Notes: generated by a model from the letters alone, not told the origin. Counted from the first letter of the stretch, positions 8,725-17,725 are shown. The stretch: 64,000 nt of DNA from Vicinamibacterales bacterium (GCA_041394705.1 JAWKHS010000011.1:1-64000); one strand, 5' to 3'. Made by a program: numbers and translations.

Positions 8725-9162
8725 TCACCGGAGACGGGCCAGTTCGTCGTCGCTCGGAGGGGGTTGCGCGAGCGGGTTCACGCAGGGCGAGATCTGCGGA
8801 TCGTAGAACGCCACGTAGCGAACGGGCGCGTCCGGTGTCGGCGGGCGATTGAAGAAGTCGGTGGACAGCAGGAACGCCGTGTGGAAGGTCGGCCGCGGCA
8901 GCGAGAACCGCCCGATCGGGCCAAACGCCTCCTGGTAGTCCTCGAGGTACTCCGCGTAGGCCTCCGGGTGGACCGGCAGCCAGGAAAAGTGCGCCTCGAG
9001 CCGGGCGAGCGGCGCGCGCCAGAAACCCTCGAGCCGATCCAGCTCGCCCGCGAACCGCCAGAGCCGGCGCCAGCCCACCCGCTGCTCCACCACCCACGCC
9101 CCCGCGCCGGCCATCACCGCCGAGGCTGCCGCCAGGAAGGTCCGCCGGGAGATCGTGGTCAT
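8725..9162 (-). CDS. Tat-signal small partner subunit of a GMC dehydrogenase
   Basis: A 145-aa protein beginning MTTISRRTFLAAASAVMAGA, a textbook twin-arginine signal. The mature part is helical, Trp/Pro-rich, with one cysteine (QISPCVNPL) near the C-terminus. Its ATG overlaps the stop of the upstream GMC oxidoreductase in an ATGA, so the two are translationally coupled. In FAD-dependent gluconate and glucose dehydrogenases a small Tat-signal subunit escorts the signal-less flavoprotein across the membrane; this pair has the same architecture. Sequence similarity to that subunit family is suggested by context more than by motifs. Confidence 0.7.
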   Translation of the reverse strand: MTTISRRTFLAAASAVMAGAGAWVVEQRVGWRRLWRFAGELDRLEGFWRAPLARLEAHFSWLPVHPEAYAEYLEDYQEAFGPIGRFSLPRPTFHTAFLLSTDFFNRPPTPDAPVRYVAFYDPQISPCVNPLAQPPPSDDELARLR

Positions 9163-10592
9163 GCGAGCAGCCGTTCCGCCGCCCGGAGGGACAGCGCAGA
9201 CAGGGTGAGGGACGGATTGCCAGGAGGGCACGTCGGGAAGACGCTGGCGCCGAGGACGAGGAGGTTCCTGACCCGGTGGTGGCGCTGGTCCCGATCCACG
9301 ACGCTCGTTCCGGGATCGTCGCCCATCGGCGTCGTGCACTGGACGTGGCCCTCGGTGGGATTCGGAGCCGCGGCGATCGTGACCTTCTCGATCGGCAGCG
9401 CCGCGAGGGCGCGCGGCAGCGCGTCGGGCAGCGACGCGATGCCGGCCAGCGTGTAGGCGGACCGCGACGCAAAGGTCACCCGCGGCCGGTCGGGATCGCC
9501 CGGGTCGAGCGTGACGCGGTTCGCCGGCTGCCGCAGATCCTCGAAGATCACCTTCACGCGCAGGCGCTGGCGCCACCGTCCGCGTTCGTTTCTCAAGAAG
9601 ATGGGCGTGTTGTGCGATTCGATCAGGGCCGCGGCGCGCGTCTTCCTGTGCGGCCCGTCGTGCAGGGGATAGCCGATGGCCGTGACCAGCGTGCTGCCGC
9701 CGAAGCCGTCCACGCCGTCGAGCTCGACGGTGGCCTCGATGCCGGCCTGCTCGACGAGGCCGCGGCCCACCTCGGGGCCGTCGAGTCCGGATCTGATCAG
9801 CAGGTGCGGGTTGAAGATCGCGTTGGCGCCGATCGCGACGACGTCCCCCCGCGCGCGCTGCTCCCGGCCGTCCTCGGTCCAGCGGACGCCGCCGGCCACG
9901 CCGCCCGTGTGCTCCACCTCCCGCACGTGGGCGCCCAGGCGCAACTCGACGCCGCCGGCGGCGTACAGCGTGCGCAGTTCGTTCATCACCGTGAACTTCG
10001 AGTCCACCGGGCACTGCGGGCACGAGCCGGTGGCGCAACACGCCGGACGCTGCCTGGTCGGGCGCGTGGGCCGCGCACACGGCTGCTCGCACCAGAGCGA
10101 GGGGGCGGCGGCCTTCAGGCGCATGTCGGGATCGGACAGCCGGTGCGGAGGCTGCGGGTACGGGCGGCTCCGGGGCCACGGGCCGCCGCGTTGCGGTCCC
10201 GACACGGCCATGATCTCCTCGGCCTCGCCGTAGTACCGCTCGAGGTCGTCGTAGGCGAGAGGCCAGTCCGCGGCGACGCCGTACCGGCGTCGGAGCTCGA
10301 AGTCCTCAGGCGTGAGCCGTGGGGTGCACGCCGACCACAGGTTGGAGGTCCCGCCGAGGGCGAGGCGGAAGAGCCAGCGCTTCTCCGGCGTGCTGTTGAC
10401 GAACGCCCCGGCGGCGGCGGCGTTGTGCCGGCCCGCGAAGCGGCCATGGTCGGCGTGCGTCACCTCGGCCCCGCGCTCGAGCACCAGCACGCGCGCGGCG
10501 GGCCGCAGCGCCAGGAACTTCCGGAGGAAGAACGAGGCGGCGAAGCTCGAGCCGACGAGGATGAGATCGTACGTGGGACCCTGCGCGCGCAT
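9159..10592 (-). CDS. FAD-dependent GMC-family oxidoreductase
   Basis: A 477-aa flavoprotein. The N-terminal dinucleotide fold YDLILVGSSFAASFFLRKFL is followed by LVLERG. The middle has a Cys-rich stretch (EQPCARP, ACCATGSCPQCPVDSKF) and the C-terminal GMC domain has HVQCTTPMGDDPGTSVVD, NLLVLGASVFPT and NPSLTLSALSLRAAERL. The cysteine cluster near residues 165-190 may bind an Fe-S cluster as in some FAD glucose dehydrogenases; this is inference. No signal peptide of its own, but it is coupled to a Tat-signal small protein (ATGA overlap). Probable role: periplasmic oxidation of a sugar or alcohol feeding electrons to the respiratory chain. Confidence 0.85.
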   Translation of the reverse strand: MRAQGPTYDLILVGSSFAASFFLRKFLALRPAARVLVLERGAEVTHADHGRFAGRHNAAAAGAFVNSTPEKRWLFRLALGGTSNLWSACTPRLTPEDFELRRRYGVAADWPLAYDDLERYYGEAEEIMAVSGPQRGGPWPRSRPYPQPPHRLSDPDMRLKAAAPSLWCEQPCARPTRPTRQRPACCATGSCPQCPVDSKFTVMNELRTLYAAGGVELRLGAHVREVEHTGGVAGGVRWTEDGREQRARGDVVAIGANAIFNPHLLIRSGLDGPEVGRGLVEQAGIEATVELDGVDGFGGSTLVTAIGYPLHDGPHRKTRAAALIESHNTPIFLRNERGRWRQRLRVKVIFEDLRQPANRVTLDPGDPDRPRVTFASRSAYTLAGIASLPDALPRALAALPIEKVTIAAAPNPTEGHVQCTTPMGDDPGTSVVDRDQRHHRVRNLLVLGASVFPTCPPGNPSLTLSALSLRAAERLLA

Positions 10593-10645
10593 GATCGGTC
10601 GTAGCGGAGCGGCGGGGGTAGGGCGAGTCTACCGCACCTGCTGAC

Positions 10646-10665
10646 GGCCGGGCCTCGACCCGGCC
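10646..10665 (-). terminator. Hairpin downstream of NmrA-like gene
   Basis: GGCCGGG and CCCGGCC form a perfect 7-bp stem around a six-base loop (CCTCGA), 39 bp after the NmrA-like stop on the minus strand and before the GMC gene. No U-run, as is common at this GC content. Confidence 0.4.
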
Positions 10666-10703
10666 AGGTCAACAGCTTCCGACGAGCTGGCCGGGCGCAG
10701 GTG

Positions 10704-11648
10704 TCAGGTCCGCGGAATGCGTGCGGCGTTGGCGGCGAGCCAGGTGTCGAACGACTGCAGCGCGGGATTGAGCGTCCGGGAACGCGCGACGTCCCGCGTC
10801 GCGTTGCACTCGGCCGCGAAGTCCCGATAGAACTGGAACATGTTGCCGAGGTCATCGGCGCCAGGGAATCCGAAGCCGCGGTAGACCTCGGGCGACACCT
10901 CGTTGTAGCGGACGGGCGTGCCCATCGCGCGGCTCATGGCCGCCGCCATCTCGTCCCCGGTCAGTTGATCGCCGGCCACGCCGAGCCGCTGTCCCGCCAT
11001 CGACGGGCCGGCCTTGAAGATGCCGTAGGCGCAACGGCCGATGTCTTCCGCGGCGATGCCCGCCATCGGCGCCTGTCCGATGGGCAAGGTCAGCAGGAGC
11101 GCACCGTCGGGGCCGGGCTTGGGGCCCGATCCGAAGTGGATGAAGTTGTCCCAATAGAACGACGCGAGCAGGAAGGTCGTGGGCAGCTGGGCGAAGTACT
11201 GGTCGGCCTCGCCCTTGCCGTCGAAGTGCGGGACCTTGTACTTGCCCTGGAGCGTGGGCATCCGGTCGTCGTCGAGCGGCACGAACCGCCGCGTGTCCTC
11301 GAGCGTGGACCACACGACGTGCCGGAGGCCGGCCGCCTGCGCCGCGCCGGCCATGTGCCGGGCCTCGGCCTGTTCCCGGTCCACCGAGAAGTGCGCCCAG
11401 AAGAAGGTGACGCAGTAGGCGCCGTACGCGCCGGTGAAGGCCCGCGTGAGGCTCGCTTCGTCGTCCACGTCGGCCGCCACGACCTCGGCCCCTTGCGCAG
11501 CCAGGGCGCGGGCCGCGGCCGACTCGGGGTCACGCGTGATCGCCCTCACGGCAAAGCCGCCGTCGGGGTCGGCGAGAATCGCGCGCGCCACGCCGCCACC
11601 CTGGGCGCCCGTCGCGCCCACCACCGCAATCACTTTCCTGTCCGCCAT
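10704..11648 (-). CDS. NmrA-like NAD(P)-binding protein
   Basis: A 314-aa member of the atypical short-chain dehydrogenase/NmrA group. It opens with the glycine-rich nucleotide motif MADRKVIAVVGATGAQGGGV; VRAITRDPES follows strand 2, where an Arg suggests NADP preference. No SDR catalytic YxxxK is apparent, consistent with NmrA-type redox sensors or isoflavone-reductase-like enzymes. ATG at 11648 has GAGG at good spacing; translation from further upstream would add Arg-rich sequence. Stands alone between the bicupin gene and the GMC gene. Confidence 0.85.
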   Translation of the reverse strand: MADRKVIAVVGATGAQGGGVARAILADPDGGFAVRAITRDPESAAARALAAQGAEVVAADVDDEASLTRAFTGAYGAYCVTFFWAHFSVDREQAEARHMAGAAQAAGLRHVVWSTLEDTRRFVPLDDDRMPTLQGKYKVPHFDGKGEADQYFAQLPTTFLLASFYWDNFIHFGSGPKPGPDGALLLTLPIGQAPMAGIAAEDIGRCAYGIFKAGPSMAGQRLGVAGDQLTGDEMAAAMSRAMGTPVRYNEVSPEVYRGFGFPGADDLGNMFQFYRDFAAECNATRDVARSRTLNPALQSFDTWLAANAARIPRT

Positions 11649-11772
11649 GCGAGCCACCTCGAGAGATCCGGGCGACGCTCCCGGCCTCCGCAGTATAGCG
11701 ACGCGCCCGGATCGCGTGGCGCCCTCATCGGGGCGCCGAGCGGCGGTGCGCGGCACTCCCCGTGTGCTGGCG

Positions 11773-12546
11773 CTACCGGGCGCCGGCCTGGCGCGGCGGC
11801 GTCAGCAGATCGATCCGGAGGAGCCCCGCGGGCGCCTGGCCCGAGTTCTCGAGCCGATCGCGCTGGTTCACGGGCATCCACCGCTCCTGCCCCGCACCGA
11901 ACGTGCGCGCCGCGCCGTTGACGGCCAGCGACGCCTGGCCGAGCGCGATGAGGAGCGCGGGCGCGTCGGCGGTGGTCGCCACCTCGGTGGACGCGCCCGG
12001 GGGAATCGCGATCCGCGTGATCCGCATCTGCCGGTTCGTGAAGCGCACGTCGCTCACGGGCTCCGCGCCGGCGGCGAGGATGCGATTGTCGCGGTAGTAC
12101 GGAGAGCGGTCGCCCGCGGGATCGGTCTTGAATTCGACGCGCAGGAAGTCGCTGGCCGTCGGGCCCAGGTTCTCGACGGCATGCGTCTCGTCGCCGCCGC
12201 GCGACACCCGGAAGCCGCCCGGCGTCGTCGGCTGGCGCGTGACGACGTGCGTCCGGGTGCCCTGGTGGGTGAAGCGCACGGGCGAGGACTCGCTCAGGTA
12301 CACGTAGGTCGTCACCGTGGTCGGGTGCCCGTGCACGGGCAGTTTCGTCCGGCCCGGGTAGCGCACGCGCACGAGACGGACCCAGTCGTTCTCGAACTGG
12401 GTGTGGTACACGCCGGCGGCGTCTGGCGCCTGCCCGGCGGCCGGCGGCGCCGCGGGAGCGCCGGTCGCGGGGGCGCCGCAGGCGAGCGTGGCGGTCACGG
12501 CCGCGCTGGCGGCGGCGGGAACGAGAGCAGCGGCGAGCAGTCGCAT
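11773..12546 (-). CDS. Exported two-cupin protein
   Basis: A 257-aa protein with an N-terminal export segment (MRLLAAALVPAAASAAVTAT) ending at LACGAP, which could be a poor lipobox. The rest carries two cupin-like halves: RYPGRTKLPVHGHPTTVTTY (about residues 63-82) with His residues that could bind metal, and IAIPPGASTEVATTADAP (about 183-200), which has lost the histidines. No enzyme family is recognised. It lies upstream of the NmrA-like gene in the same direction but 124 bp away and is divergent from the TonB receptor. Confidence 0.7.
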   Translation of the reverse strand: MRLLAAALVPAAASAAVTATLACGAPATGAPAAPPAAGQAPDAAGVYHTQFENDWVRLVRVRYPGRTKLPVHGHPTTVTTYVYLSESSPVRFTHQGTRTHVVTRQPTTPGGFRVSRGGDETHAVENLGPTASDFLRVEFKTDPAGDRSPYYRDNRILAAGAEPVSDVRFTNRQMRITRIAIPPGASTEVATTADAPALLIALGQASLAVNGAARTFGAGQERWMPVNQRDRLENSGQAPAGLLRIDLLTPPRQAGAR

Positions 12547-12685
12547 GGCATCTTAGACGGTCGGTCGGGGGCGCCCGGCCTGACGGCGGTCGACCGCTCG
12601 TCCCCGCCTGCGCATGCTCCGTCACAACGGCGGCCGGGATCGTTGCGCGGGCCCGGGTCGGGGCAGTCGCGGGGAGCCCAACTCG

Positions 12686-12708
12686 AACTACGACCGATGG
12701 TAGTAGTT
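12686..12708. promoter_or_regulatory. Dyad upstream of TonB-dependent receptor
   Basis: AACTAC-N11-GTAGTT, a perfect 6-bp inverted repeat with 11-bp spacing, lies 28 bp before the receptor ATG in the divergent intergenic region. Half-site spacing suits a dimeric helix-turn-helix regulator. The regulator is unknown. Confidence 0.3.
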
Positions 12709-12735
12709 CCAGCCCCTCCGTTACGCTGAGGCCCG

Positions 12736-14922
12736 ATGTTCCCGCGTCGCCTGCCGTTCGGGCTGCTCGCCGTCCTGCTGTGCGCCGTCCCCGCGACGGC
12801 GTTGACGGGCCGCGTGATCGGCCCCGACGGCGCGCCGCTGGCCGGCGCCGAGGTGACGATTCTCGGGCGGCCGGGCGCCACGATCACCGACGCGGAGGGG
12901 CGGTTCGAGTGGACACCGGACCCGCCCGTGCCGTTCGAGGTCCTCGTCATCGCCCCCGGCGGCGCCTTCGCGAAGCCGATCCTCGTCGAGCGGCTCGACG
13001 CCGGCGAGCCGCTGGTCCTCACGCTCACCGGGCTCGTGAGCGAGCGCGTGACCGTATCGGGCGCGGCCCCGAGCATCGAGTCCTCGCCGGGCGCGGCGCT
13101 CACCAGCCTGTCGCAGACCGAGATACAGACGCGCACGCCGGCCAACCTCATCCAGGCGCTCGAGAACGTGGCGGGCGTGAACCAGGTCAGCGAAGGGCAG
13201 GCCGCGGTGCCGGCGATTCGCGGGCTGGCGGCCGGACGGACGCTGCTGCTCATCGACGGCGCCCGCGTCACTTCCGAACGGCGCGTCGGTCCGAGCGCGA
13301 CCTACCTGGATCCGCACATCCTCGAAGGCGTCCAGGTGGCGCGCGGCCCCGGATCGGTCGCATACGGATCCGACGCCTTCGGCGGCGTGATTGCCATGAC
13401 GACGCGGCGCGTCGCGCACGGCGCGCCGCTGGGCGCCAGGCTGTCGGCGACGCTGGGCACGGGCATCCCGGAACGCCGGGGCGCCGCGGAGATCTCGAAG
13501 GGCTTCCCGGGCGGCAGCGTGCTCGTCGCCGGGCACGGCCGCTCGGTGGACGACTGGGACGCGCCGTCCGGCCCGGTGTTCAACTCGGGCTACACCGACG
13601 GCGGCGTGCTGGGCCGCGCCACCAGGACGGTCGGCCACGGCGTGCTGTCGGTGGCCTACCAGGGAGACTTCGGCCGTGACATCGAGCGGCCGCGGAGCAA
13701 CTCGCGCACCGTACGGTTCTTCTATCCCGAGGAGAACTCGCACCGGATCACGGCGGAATACGACGTGGCGGACGCAGGCCCCTTCGCCGAGCTGGGCCTG
13801 AACGCCTTCTACGGACGCTTCGACCAGATCACGGATCAGGATCGGTTCGCCACGGCCACGACGGGGCGAAGCGTGGAGCGCGCCGACATCGGCGCGCACG
13901 ACTTCCAGGTCCGGGGTTTCGGCCGCCGCGCGCTCGGGGCCGCGCGCTGGGAACTCGGCGTCGACCTGAACGGCCGCACCGGCCTCAGGGCGCTCGACAT
14001 CTTCGAGCGGTACACCCTGGACGGCGCCCTCACGACCACCGAGAACGTCTCGGTGGACTCGGCACGCCGCCTGGACGCCGCCGTGTATTCCAGCCTGGAG
14101 GGCGCGGCGGCGTCGTGGCTCTCGCTCGCCGGCGGCGCGCGCCTCGACCGCGTCAACACCGTGAACCGCCACGGCTACTTCGGCGATCGTGACACGAGCA
14201 ATGGCGCGGCCTCAGGATACGTCTCCGCGACGGCCGGGACCTTCCGTGGCGTGTCGGTCACCGCGCAGGTGGCGCGGGGCTTCCGCGATCCCGTCCTGTC
14301 CGACCGCTACTTCCGCGGCCCCTCGGGCCGCGGGTTCATCACGGGCAATCCCGACCTCGAGCCGGAGACGAGCCTTCAGGTGGATGGCGGCGTGCGGTAC
14401 ACGGGCCGCGGCCTGCGCGCGGCGGTGTACGGCTACCACTACCGCATCTCCGACCTCGTCGAGCGCTATCAGCCGACGACCGACGACTTTCTGTTCCGGA
14501 ATCGCGGCCGGGCCGAGGTGCGGGGCGTGGAAGCGGAGGCCCAGGCCGACCTGCCTGGCGGACTCACCGTCGAGGCCGCGATCCAGCGGGCGCGCGGACG
14601 CGCCCTCGATCCGGGCAGCAACCTCGACGGGATCGCCCCGCTCACCGCCAGCCTGCAGGTGCGCCACCAGTTCGGCGCCGGGGGCTTCGCCCAGGTCCGC
14701 GTCGCGCATTCCGCCGACGACGATCGCCCGGGGCCCACCGAGCGCGTCGTCCCCGGCGTCACGCTCGTGGATTTCGGCGCAGGCGTCACCGTGCTCCGCC
14801 GGCTCGAGCTGCGCGGCCTCCTCCGCAACGCATTCGATCAGGAGTACTTCGCCAGCCAGGACACGCGCGCCGTCTTCGCCCCCGGCCGGACGGCCTCGAT
14901 CACGGCCGTCGTGAAGTTCTGA
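12736..14922 (+). CDS. TonB-dependent outer-membrane receptor
   Basis: A 728-aa active-transport receptor. Order: signal peptide (LPFGLLAVLLCAVPATALT), a carboxypeptidase-regulatory-like beta-sandwich (VIGPDGAPLAGAEVTILG, residues about 22-95), a plug domain (about 110-220: AIRGLAAGRTLLLIDGARV, VARGPGSVAYGSDAFGGVI) and a 22-strand type barrel ending in ASITAVVKF, where the terminal aromatic suits BAM recognition. The substrate is not evident; barrel and plug resemble the haem/siderophore/vitamin B12 group. No TonB or transporter genes nearby. GAGG precedes the ATG by four bases. Confidence 0.92.
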   Translation: MFPRRLPFGLLAVLLCAVPATALTGRVIGPDGAPLAGAEVTILGRPGATITDAEGRFEWTPDPPVPFEVLVIAPGGAFAKPILVERLDAGEPLVLTLTGLVSERVTVSGAAPSIESSPGAALTSLSQTEIQTRTPANLIQALENVAGVNQVSEGQAAVPAIRGLAAGRTLLLIDGARVTSERRVGPSATYLDPHILEGVQVARGPGSVAYGSDAFGGVIAMTTRRVAHGAPLGARLSATLGTGIPERRGAAEISKGFPGGSVLVAGHGRSVDDWDAPSGPVFNSGYTDGGVLGRATRTVGHGVLSVAYQGDFGRDIERPRSNSRTVRFFYPEENSHRITAEYDVADAGPFAELGLNAFYGRFDQITDQDRFATATTGRSVERADIGAHDFQVRGFGRRALGAARWELGVDLNGRTGLRALDIFERYTLDGALTTTENVSVDSARRLDAAVYSSLEGAAASWLSLAGGARLDRVNTVNRHGYFGDRDTSNGAASGYVSATAGTFRGVSVTAQVARGFRDPVLSDRYFRGPSGRGFITGNPDLEPETSLQVDGGVRYTGRGLRAAVYGYHYRISDLVERYQPTTDDFLFRNRGRAEVRGVEAEAQADLPGGLTVEAAIQRARGRALDPGSNLDGIAPLTASLQVRHQFGAGGFAQVRVAHSADDDRPGPTERVVPGVTLVDFGAGVTVLRRLELRGLLRNAFDQEYFASQDTRAVFAPGRTASITAVVKF

Positions 14923-14938
14923 GGCCGCGCGTTCGGGC

Positions 14939-14959
14939 GCGCCAGCGGCGAACTGGCGC
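14939..14959. terminator. Hairpin between convergent TonB receptor and MOSC genes
   Basis: GCGCCAG-CGGCGAA-CTGGCGC: a perfect 7-bp stem in the 57-bp gap between two convergent stops. No U-tract. Confidence 0.4.
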
Positions 14960-14979
14960 TCGACGGCTCCGCGCTGGAG

Positions 14980-15648
14980 TCAGCGGCTCACGAGTCCGGA
15001 CGCGCGTTGGTCGGCGGCGACCAGCTCCACGCGGTCGCCCTCGCGCACGTGTCCGGGGCGCACCACGGCGGCGTTCAGCGCGAGGCGGCCGTCGAAGCGG
15101 TCCACGATGCTCCGCAGGATCCCGGGGTCCTGGGCCTGCGTGTCGGGATCGTAGGTGGTCATCACGCAGCGCCCGCGCAGATCGGCGATCGCGATGACCA
15201 GCTCGCCGATGCGCAGCGTCCGCCCCTCCCATGCCCGCTCGTCGAGGCCGGGCACGCCGCCGATGACGAGGTTGGGACGAAGCCGGCGGCCGTCGTATCC
15301 GAAGGCCGCGATGGCGCCGTCGGTCGCGATGAGCAGCGGAAGGATGTCGAAGCGGCCCTCCGTCGAGCGCACGAGCCGGGCCCCGCGCCCGGCGATGGCC
15401 TCCACCTCGGCGGCCACGTCCGGCGACGTCCACGGCCGGCCGTCCACGAGCGGGAATCCGCCCTGATCGAGGATGGCGCGATGGCCGAGCAGCCGGGGAT
15501 GGGTCCGCGCAGTCACGACACGCCCACCCGGGCGGGTGACGTGCACCAGGCGGTCGCCGGTCAGGCCCTGCCGGCCGACCCGCACCTCGCGCAGGCGTTC
15601 GCCCGCCATCGACTTCACCGGATACCGCCAGATTTCGGCCAGATGCAT
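14980..15648 (-). CDS. MOSC-domain protein
   Basis: A 222-aa protein with an N-terminal MOSC beta-barrel (MHLAEIWRYPVKSMAGERL) and a MOSC core (residues about 85-215). The expected cysteine is in DLRGRCVMTTYDPDT. MOSC proteins handle molybdenum cofactor or sulfur transfer, or reduce N-hydroxylated compounds (YiiM, mARC-like). Start ATG 15648 gives the typical family N-terminus; no good ribosome site is seen. Divergent from an M28 peptidase gene, with a 14-bp palindrome between. A molybdenum-enzyme operon lies elsewhere in the window (50.5-54.9 kb) but is not adjacent. Confidence 0.88.
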   Translation of the reverse strand: MHLAEIWRYPVKSMAGERLREVRVGRQGLTGDRLVHVTRPGGRVVTARTHPRLLGHRAILDQGGFPLVDGRPWTSPDVAAEVEAIAGRGARLVRSTEGRFDILPLLIATDGAIAAFGYDGRRLRPNLVIGGVPGLDERAWEGRTLRIGELVIAIADLRGRCVMTTYDPDTQAQDPGILRSIVDRFDGRLALNAAVVRPGHVREGDRVELVAADQRASGLVSR

Positions 15649-15720
15649 GCTGCGGCTTCGATGCCCGTCCCCTCCGGCCGGTGTCGCGGCCGCGGGGTCG
15701 CGCACGGGGACGGACCGCGA

Positions 15721-15734
15721 ATTCGTCGACGAAT
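15721..15734. promoter_or_regulatory. Perfect 14-bp palindrome in divergent promoter region
   Basis: ATTCGTCGACGAAT is fully self-complementary. It ends 16 bp before a TAGAAT box (15751-15756) that suits the -10 of the downstream M28 peptidase gene, so the palindrome covers the -35 position. This would suit a repressor operator for the MOSC/M28 divergent pair. Confidence 0.4.
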
Positions 15735-15814
15735 CGCCGACCGGCGACACTAGAATCCGCCAGTCGGCTCCGGGCCCGCGCTGCCACGGGCCGGCGGAAA
15801 AGAGAGGACCTGCC

Positions 15815-17035
15815 GTGACTCGACTCCGACTCGGAACACTCGTGCTGGCGGCCGTCGCGTCCGTGTCGTCCACGCCGCCGCTCCAGGGGCAGCAGGCGGC
15901 CGGTGCCGACGACATCCGCACGCTGGTCGGGCGTCTCGACCTGGGCCGCTACAAGGCCACGGTGCAGGGCCTGACCGAGTTCGGGGATCGCCGCGAGGGC
16001 ACCACGCGGAACCGTGATGCCGTCGCGTGGATCGAGGCGCAGTTGAAGTCGTACGGCTGCAGCGACGTCGAGCGGCTCACCTACACCTACACGAGCCGTC
16101 GGCGGCCCGGCGGCCAGGGCCAAGCCGAGCCCGGCGAGGCGGCGCCCGAGCCGTTCAAGGGCGAGGGCCCTGGTGGCAGCACGATCTTCGGCCGCGGCCG
16201 GCGGCCCACCGTGAACCGCGATCTCGCCAAGCAGCCGGATGCGCGTCTCCGCGCGCTGAACGCCGAAGAGCCCACCGACGGCGAGCGCCAGGAGGTGTAC
16301 TGCACCAAGATTGGCGCGACGCGGCCGGACGAGATGTACATCATCGGCGCCCACATGGACGGGCACGGCGTGAACCAGGCCGCCAACGACGACGGCTCGG
16401 GCACGGCGCTCGTGATGGAGCTCGCGCGCGTCTTCAGCGCGCCTGACGTCCGCACGGATCGCTCGATCCGCTTCGCGCTGTGGAACAACGAGGAGACCGG
16501 CACCCAGGGCGCGCAGGCCTACGTCCAGCAGCGGGCGCCGCGGCAGGGGATCGAGTCGCCGCCGGGGTCGGGCCGCTATCCCGAGCCGAAGTGGCTCGGG
16601 ATGATCCAGCACGACATGATGATGTTCGATCACGGCGCGCCCGGACCGGACGGCACGGTGAGTCCCACCCAGCGGCGCGAGGCCGACGTGAACATCGAGT
16701 TCCAGGCCAACTCGAAGCTGGCCGCCGAATCGATGGCACTCGCCTTCCGCTTCAAGGCCGCCAACGAGGCCTACGCCACGAACTACCCCGCGTCGGTCGG
16801 GCCGCACATGACGAACACCGACTCGAACCGGTTCCAGGACCTCGTGCCGTCGATCAGCCTCCGCGAGGCCGAGCGCGGCGCCGAGATCGGCGGCGGGTGG
16901 GATCCTCACGGCCACACGCCCACCGACGTCCTCACGACCTACACCGACGACGACTACAGGCTGGGCCTGAACGCCGCGCAGACCACGCTGGCGGGCGTCG
17001 CGCAGCTGGTGGGGGCGTCGGTGACGCGCCGATGA
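15815..17035 (+). CDS. Secreted M28-family zinc aminopeptidase
   Basis: A 406-aa secreted peptidase. The signal peptide is LGTLVLAAVASVSSTPPLQG. Metal-site motifs of M28 are visible: GAHMDGHG (His/Asp), ANDDGSG (bridging Asp), LWNNEETG (Glu pair) and DPHGHTPTDVL (His). A Gly/Pro/Arg-rich insert lies at about residues 90-130. GTG at 15815 has AGAGGA upstream; no ATG fits. Its TGA overlaps the ATG of the following hydrolase gene (ATGA), so the two are coupled. One of three M28-type enzymes in the window. Confidence 0.88.
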   Translation: MTRLRLGTLVLAAVASVSSTPPLQGQQAAGADDIRTLVGRLDLGRYKATVQGLTEFGDRREGTTRNRDAVAWIEAQLKSYGCSDVERLTYTYTSRRRPGGQGQAEPGEAAPEPFKGEGPGGSTIFGRGRRPTVNRDLAKQPDARLRALNAEEPTDGERQEVYCTKIGATRPDEMYIIGAHMDGHGVNQAANDDGSGTALVMELARVFSAPDVRTDRSIRFALWNNEETGTQGAQAYVQQRAPRQGIESPPGSGRYPEPKWLGMIQHDMMMFDHGAPGPDGTVSPTQRREADVNIEFQANSKLAAESMALAFRFKAANEAYATNYPASVGPHMTNTDSNRFQDLVPSISLREAERGAEIGGGWDPHGHTPTDVLTTYTDDDYRLGLNAAQTTLAGVAQLVGASVTRR

Positions 17036-17712
17036 CCTCGCACGCCGTCCGTCGGTCCTGGGCGGCCGCCGGCGGCGCGGCTGTGCTTGCGGCGGCGGCC
17101 ATCGTCGCCGCCGCGCCCGCGGCGCCGGCCGCCGTCGGCTTCGCGACGGCCGATGGCGGCCACGTCGTCGCCGATCGCTACGGCTCGGGAACCGACGCCG
17201 TCGTCCTCGCCCACGGCGCCCGGTTCGACAAGGCGAGCTGGGCCCGGCAGGCGCAGGCCCTCGCCGATCGAGGGCACGTGGTGCTGGCGATCGACTTCCG
17301 GGGGTACGGCGCCTCCACGCCCGGTCGTGATCCCAAGGCGCTCTTCGAGGACGTCCTCGCCGCCGTGCGTGACGCGAGAGCGCAGGGCGCGCGGACCGTC
17401 AGCGTCGTGGGGGCCAGCATGGGCGGCGGCGCCTCGGCACGCGCGGCGGTCGAGGCACGCCCCGGCGAGATCGACCGGTTGCTGCTGCTGTCTCCGGTGT
17501 CCATCGAGGACCCGGGCCGGATGCACGCCGGCCGCATCCTGTACATCGCCAGCCGCGACGAGCCCATGGCGCCCGGCATCCGGGACCAGTTCACGCGCGC
17601 GCCGGAACCCAAGCGCCTCGAGCTGCTCGAGGGCGACGGGCACGCGCAGAACATCTTCCCGACGCCGCAGGGCCCGGCCCTCACGCGGCTGCTGCTGGAC
17701 TTCCTGAAGTAG
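17032..17712 (+). CDS. Secreted alpha/beta hydrolase
   Basis: A 226-aa alpha/beta-hydrolase-fold protein with a signal segment (AAAGGAAVLAAAAIVAAAPA). The nucleophile elbow is VGASMGGGAS (Ser near residue 128); the probable catalytic histidine is in GDGHAQNIF near the C-terminus, with IASRDEPM as the acid region. VLAHGARFDKASW supplies the oxyanion hole. Substrate unknown (esterase, lipase or peptidase-like). Coupled to the preceding M28 peptidase by an ATGA overlap. Ends 35 bp before the convergent permease gene. Confidence 0.85.
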   Translation: MTSHAVRRSWAAAGGAAVLAAAAIVAAAPAAPAAVGFATADGGHVVADRYGSGTDAVVLAHGARFDKASWARQAQALADRGHVVLAIDFRGYGASTPGRDPKALFEDVLAAVRDARAQGARTVSVVGASMGGGASARAAVEARPGEIDRLLLLSPVSIEDPGRMHAGRILYIASRDEPMAPGIRDQFTRAPEPKRLELLEGDGHAQNIFPTPQGPALTRLLLDFLK

Positions 17713-17725
17713 TCTCGCGACCCTC

